Below are positions 14,097-15,294 of a DNA stretch of 15,294 nucleotides, piece after piece. This DNA comes from Clostridiales bacterium (GTDB lineage Bacteria; Bacillota_A; Clostridia; Christensenellales; Christensenellaceae). The notes under the pieces are model-generated. The model had not been told where the DNA came from. It saw nothing but the letters and a program-made list of their open reading frames with translations, and did not search any database. The number at the start of each line of letters is the position of its first letter. The first letter of the stretch is position 1. Position numbers and translations under genes: made by a program. The stretch covers positions 13,062-28,355 of the forward strand of contig QANA01000072.1 in NCBI GenBank assembly GCA_003149735.1, in the 5' to 3' direction.

Positions 14097-14885
14097 TTAC
14101 TGGCTATACTCAAACAACTGAAAGGTATAGGATTCGCCGGGAATAATGTCATAAATCACAACAGAATCGTCCTTGAACCTGTCTCCCGCGCTCAAAGATG
14201 AAAAATAAATATTACCGGAGTCAACCATGTAGCCAGCGCTGTCGTACAGCTTATAGCTGATTATATCATACCCGGAATTGCTATTACCGTTTGTCTTTTC
14301 TCCGGTAATTATGATGGATAGCTGTGGAAAGTAATCCTTGTCAAACTTATAATCTGCTCCTTGGATTTGAATGACAGACGCTGTGCCACCCATATAATCC
14401 CTTACCTTCAGGTCCAGCGGAAATGGATCAAATGTCACCTGGACATCTTCAATAGGCAGGCAGTACAGCGCATCGCAGTTCACTTCATCAAATTGAACCG
14501 CATTTTCTTTGTATACAGTAAAATAGACTTTCCCGTTTGCGGACTTTCCAGCCGCAATCTCTGCGGCTGGAATCCTCACGTTGGCAAGATATTGTTCCCC
14601 AGCGACCTGACTGGTATAATAACTGTAATCATCAGAAGAAACGGATTTTGTACCAGTGTAAACTGCTTCACCCTCATCATTTACGATTCGAATATCAACG
14701 TCAACATCGGCTGACAACGGCTTATCGTTCTTGTCAGCCAGCCCAAAAAAAATGCTGTAATCGTTCGTTCCCTCATTATACTGGAAAGACCAACTTTTCA
14801 GTGTTTCGACGCGAGACGCCGATGATCCGCACCCGCTCAGCAATAGTGCAAGTACGAACCACCACATAAGAAAGCTTCGTTTCAT
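14097..14885 (-). CDS. Predicted lipoprotein of unknown function
   Basis: A 262-residue protein with a classic lipoprotein signal: KR, hydrophobic LMWWFVLALL, then lipobox LLSGC, with the lipidated Cys at residue 19. The mature part begins with a Ser-rich stretch and continues as an apparently beta-rich protein with repeated Asp, Tyr and Ser and no catalytic motif I recognise. The C-terminal third, with SYKLYDSAGYMVDSG and a closing SYTFQLFEYS, resembles the FxLYD type of immunoglobulin-like domain seen in other surface lipoproteins, but this is a by-eye impression. I start it at the ATG at 14883-14885, with GGAGG 8 bases before it. A longer in-frame version to 15005 would lack a signal peptide. 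The ATG overlaps the stop of the preceding gene (ATGA), so the two are translationally coupled. Confidence 0.8.
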   Translation of the reverse strand: MKRSFLMWWFVLALLLSGCGSSASRVETLKSWSFQYNEGTNDYSIFFGLADKNDKPLSADVDVDIRIVNDEGEAVYTGTKSVSSDDYSYYTSQVAGEQYLANVRIPAAEIAAGKSANGKVYFTVYKENAVQFDEVNCDALYCLPIEDVQVTFDPFPLDLKVRDYMGGTASVIQIQGADYKFDKDYFPQLSIIITGEKTNGNSNSGYDIISYKLYDSAGYMVDSGNIYFSSLSAGDRFKDDSVVIYDIIPGESYTFQLFEYSQ

Positions 14886-15294
14886 TTCTGCGCCTCCGTA
14901 TCTGTCCTTGCCTTTATTACATAGAACATTTCTCGTTCGAGTAAACGCTTTTTCTTTGGATCCATCGTGCAGTAATTGCGGTTGCACCGGTCGCTCAGAA
15001 AGCAAGTCGCGCAGATAATCTGCTTGACTTCCTGCATAATCAGCTCATCGTTACCGGGAAGCTCATAGGCTTCAATTTGCTGAATGCCTGTCGGATTGCG
15101 TAGCCCATAATCAATCAGCTTCCCGTTTCCGGTCTTTACATAACGATAGACCTCGGCTCCAAAGGAAACGCTGTCACCAACGTCAAACTCTTCAAAACCG
15201 GATTTGTCCATCCAGACATGATCTTCTTTTCCGTCGAACATCTCTCCGTCCGGAAACATGCCGCTGATAAAAATTCGTTTGAAGCAGATATACT
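14882..15294 (-). CDS. Cysteine-cluster protein of unknown function, N-terminus cut by window edge
   Basis: Only the 3' part is present: the frame stays open through an ATG at 15259 to the right edge, reading about 11 more residues (ICFKRIFISG before the Met), so the true start is outside. The 136 visible codons show KEDHVWMDKSGFEEFDVGD and VYRYVKTGNGKLIDYGLRNP, which read like a small beta-rich domain. A cysteine cluster C-x2-C-x5-C-x4-C follows (Cys83, 86, 92, 97 counted from the ATG at 15259), a plausible metal site. The C-terminus is basic. I have the impression of similar proteins in conjugative or mobile regions of Firmicutes but cannot confirm it. Its stop overlaps the start of the lipoprotein gene by 4 bases. 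Confidence 0.75.
   Translation of the reverse strand, partial: YICFKRIFISGMFPDGEMFDGKEDHVWMDKSGFEEFDVGDSVSFGAEVYRYVKTGNGKLIDYGLRNPTGIQQIEAYELPGNDELIMQEVKQIICATCFLSDRCNRNYCTMDPKKKRLLEREMFYVIKARTDTEAQK

Noticed and set aside
14886..15005. Longer start for the lipoprotein gene
   Set aside because: It would bury the signal peptide and overlap the neighbouring gene by about 120 bases; the start at 14885 has a GGAGG and a lipoprotein signal.
1..15294. CRISPR array, tRNA, rRNA or insertion sequence
   Set aside because: No regularly spaced direct repeats, cloverleaf sequences, rRNA signatures or transposase motifs were found by reading both strands.

Overview
This window looks like a chromosomal segment of a low-to-mid GC Firmicute, most plausibly a clostridial or Negativicutes-type anaerobe. 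The evidence is strong GGAGG-type ribosome binding sites, consensus sigma-A promoters, a T-box leader on ileS, a type-2-like 1039-residue isoleucyl-tRNA synthetase, a PdaC-type deacetylase and a possible sigma-H-type promoter. The genus cannot be fixed from sequence reading alone. No tRNA, rRNA, CRISPR array or insertion sequence was recognised.

Layout. Positions 1-2510 (minus strand) hold an amino-acid operon: a polar amino-acid ABC permease, its ATPase and an ornithine-cyclodeaminase/mu-crystallin family enzyme that runs off the left edge. A consensus promoter drives it, and a sequence very close to the ArgR/AhrC ARG box covers the -10 element, so arginine/ornithine control is a reasonable inference. 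No substrate-binding protein gene is present in the window. Positions 2635-6146 (minus) are the ileS unit: perfect promoter, T-box riboswitch with an AUC (Ile) specifier, leader terminator, ileS, and a final hairpin. Positions 6268-7738 (plus) carry a lipoprotein-like PdaC-type polysaccharide deacetylase. It ends at a bidirectional terminator shared with the convergent pair rarA plus a 170-residue unknown protein (minus, 9864-7798).

From a divergent promoter region, serC and serA (plus, 9948-12299) form a two-gene serine biosynthesis operon: transaminase (TTG start) and 3-phosphoglycerate dehydrogenase with ACT domain. It is closed by a strong hairpin. pgi (plus, 12533-13867) follows under a sigma-H-like promoter and ends at two back-to-back hairpins. 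To their right lies a different type of sequence: a translationally coupled minus-strand pair (a cysteine-cluster protein cut by the right edge, and a lipoprotein of unknown function). This looks like the start of an accessory or mobile region.

Most of the window is housekeeping metabolism. The parts that deserve a second look are the ARG-box-like control of the transporter operon combined with a non-standard active site in its OCD-family enzyme, the sigma-H-like promoter of pgi, the unknown protein next to rarA, and the gene pair at the right edge. I see no clear previously undescribed system.
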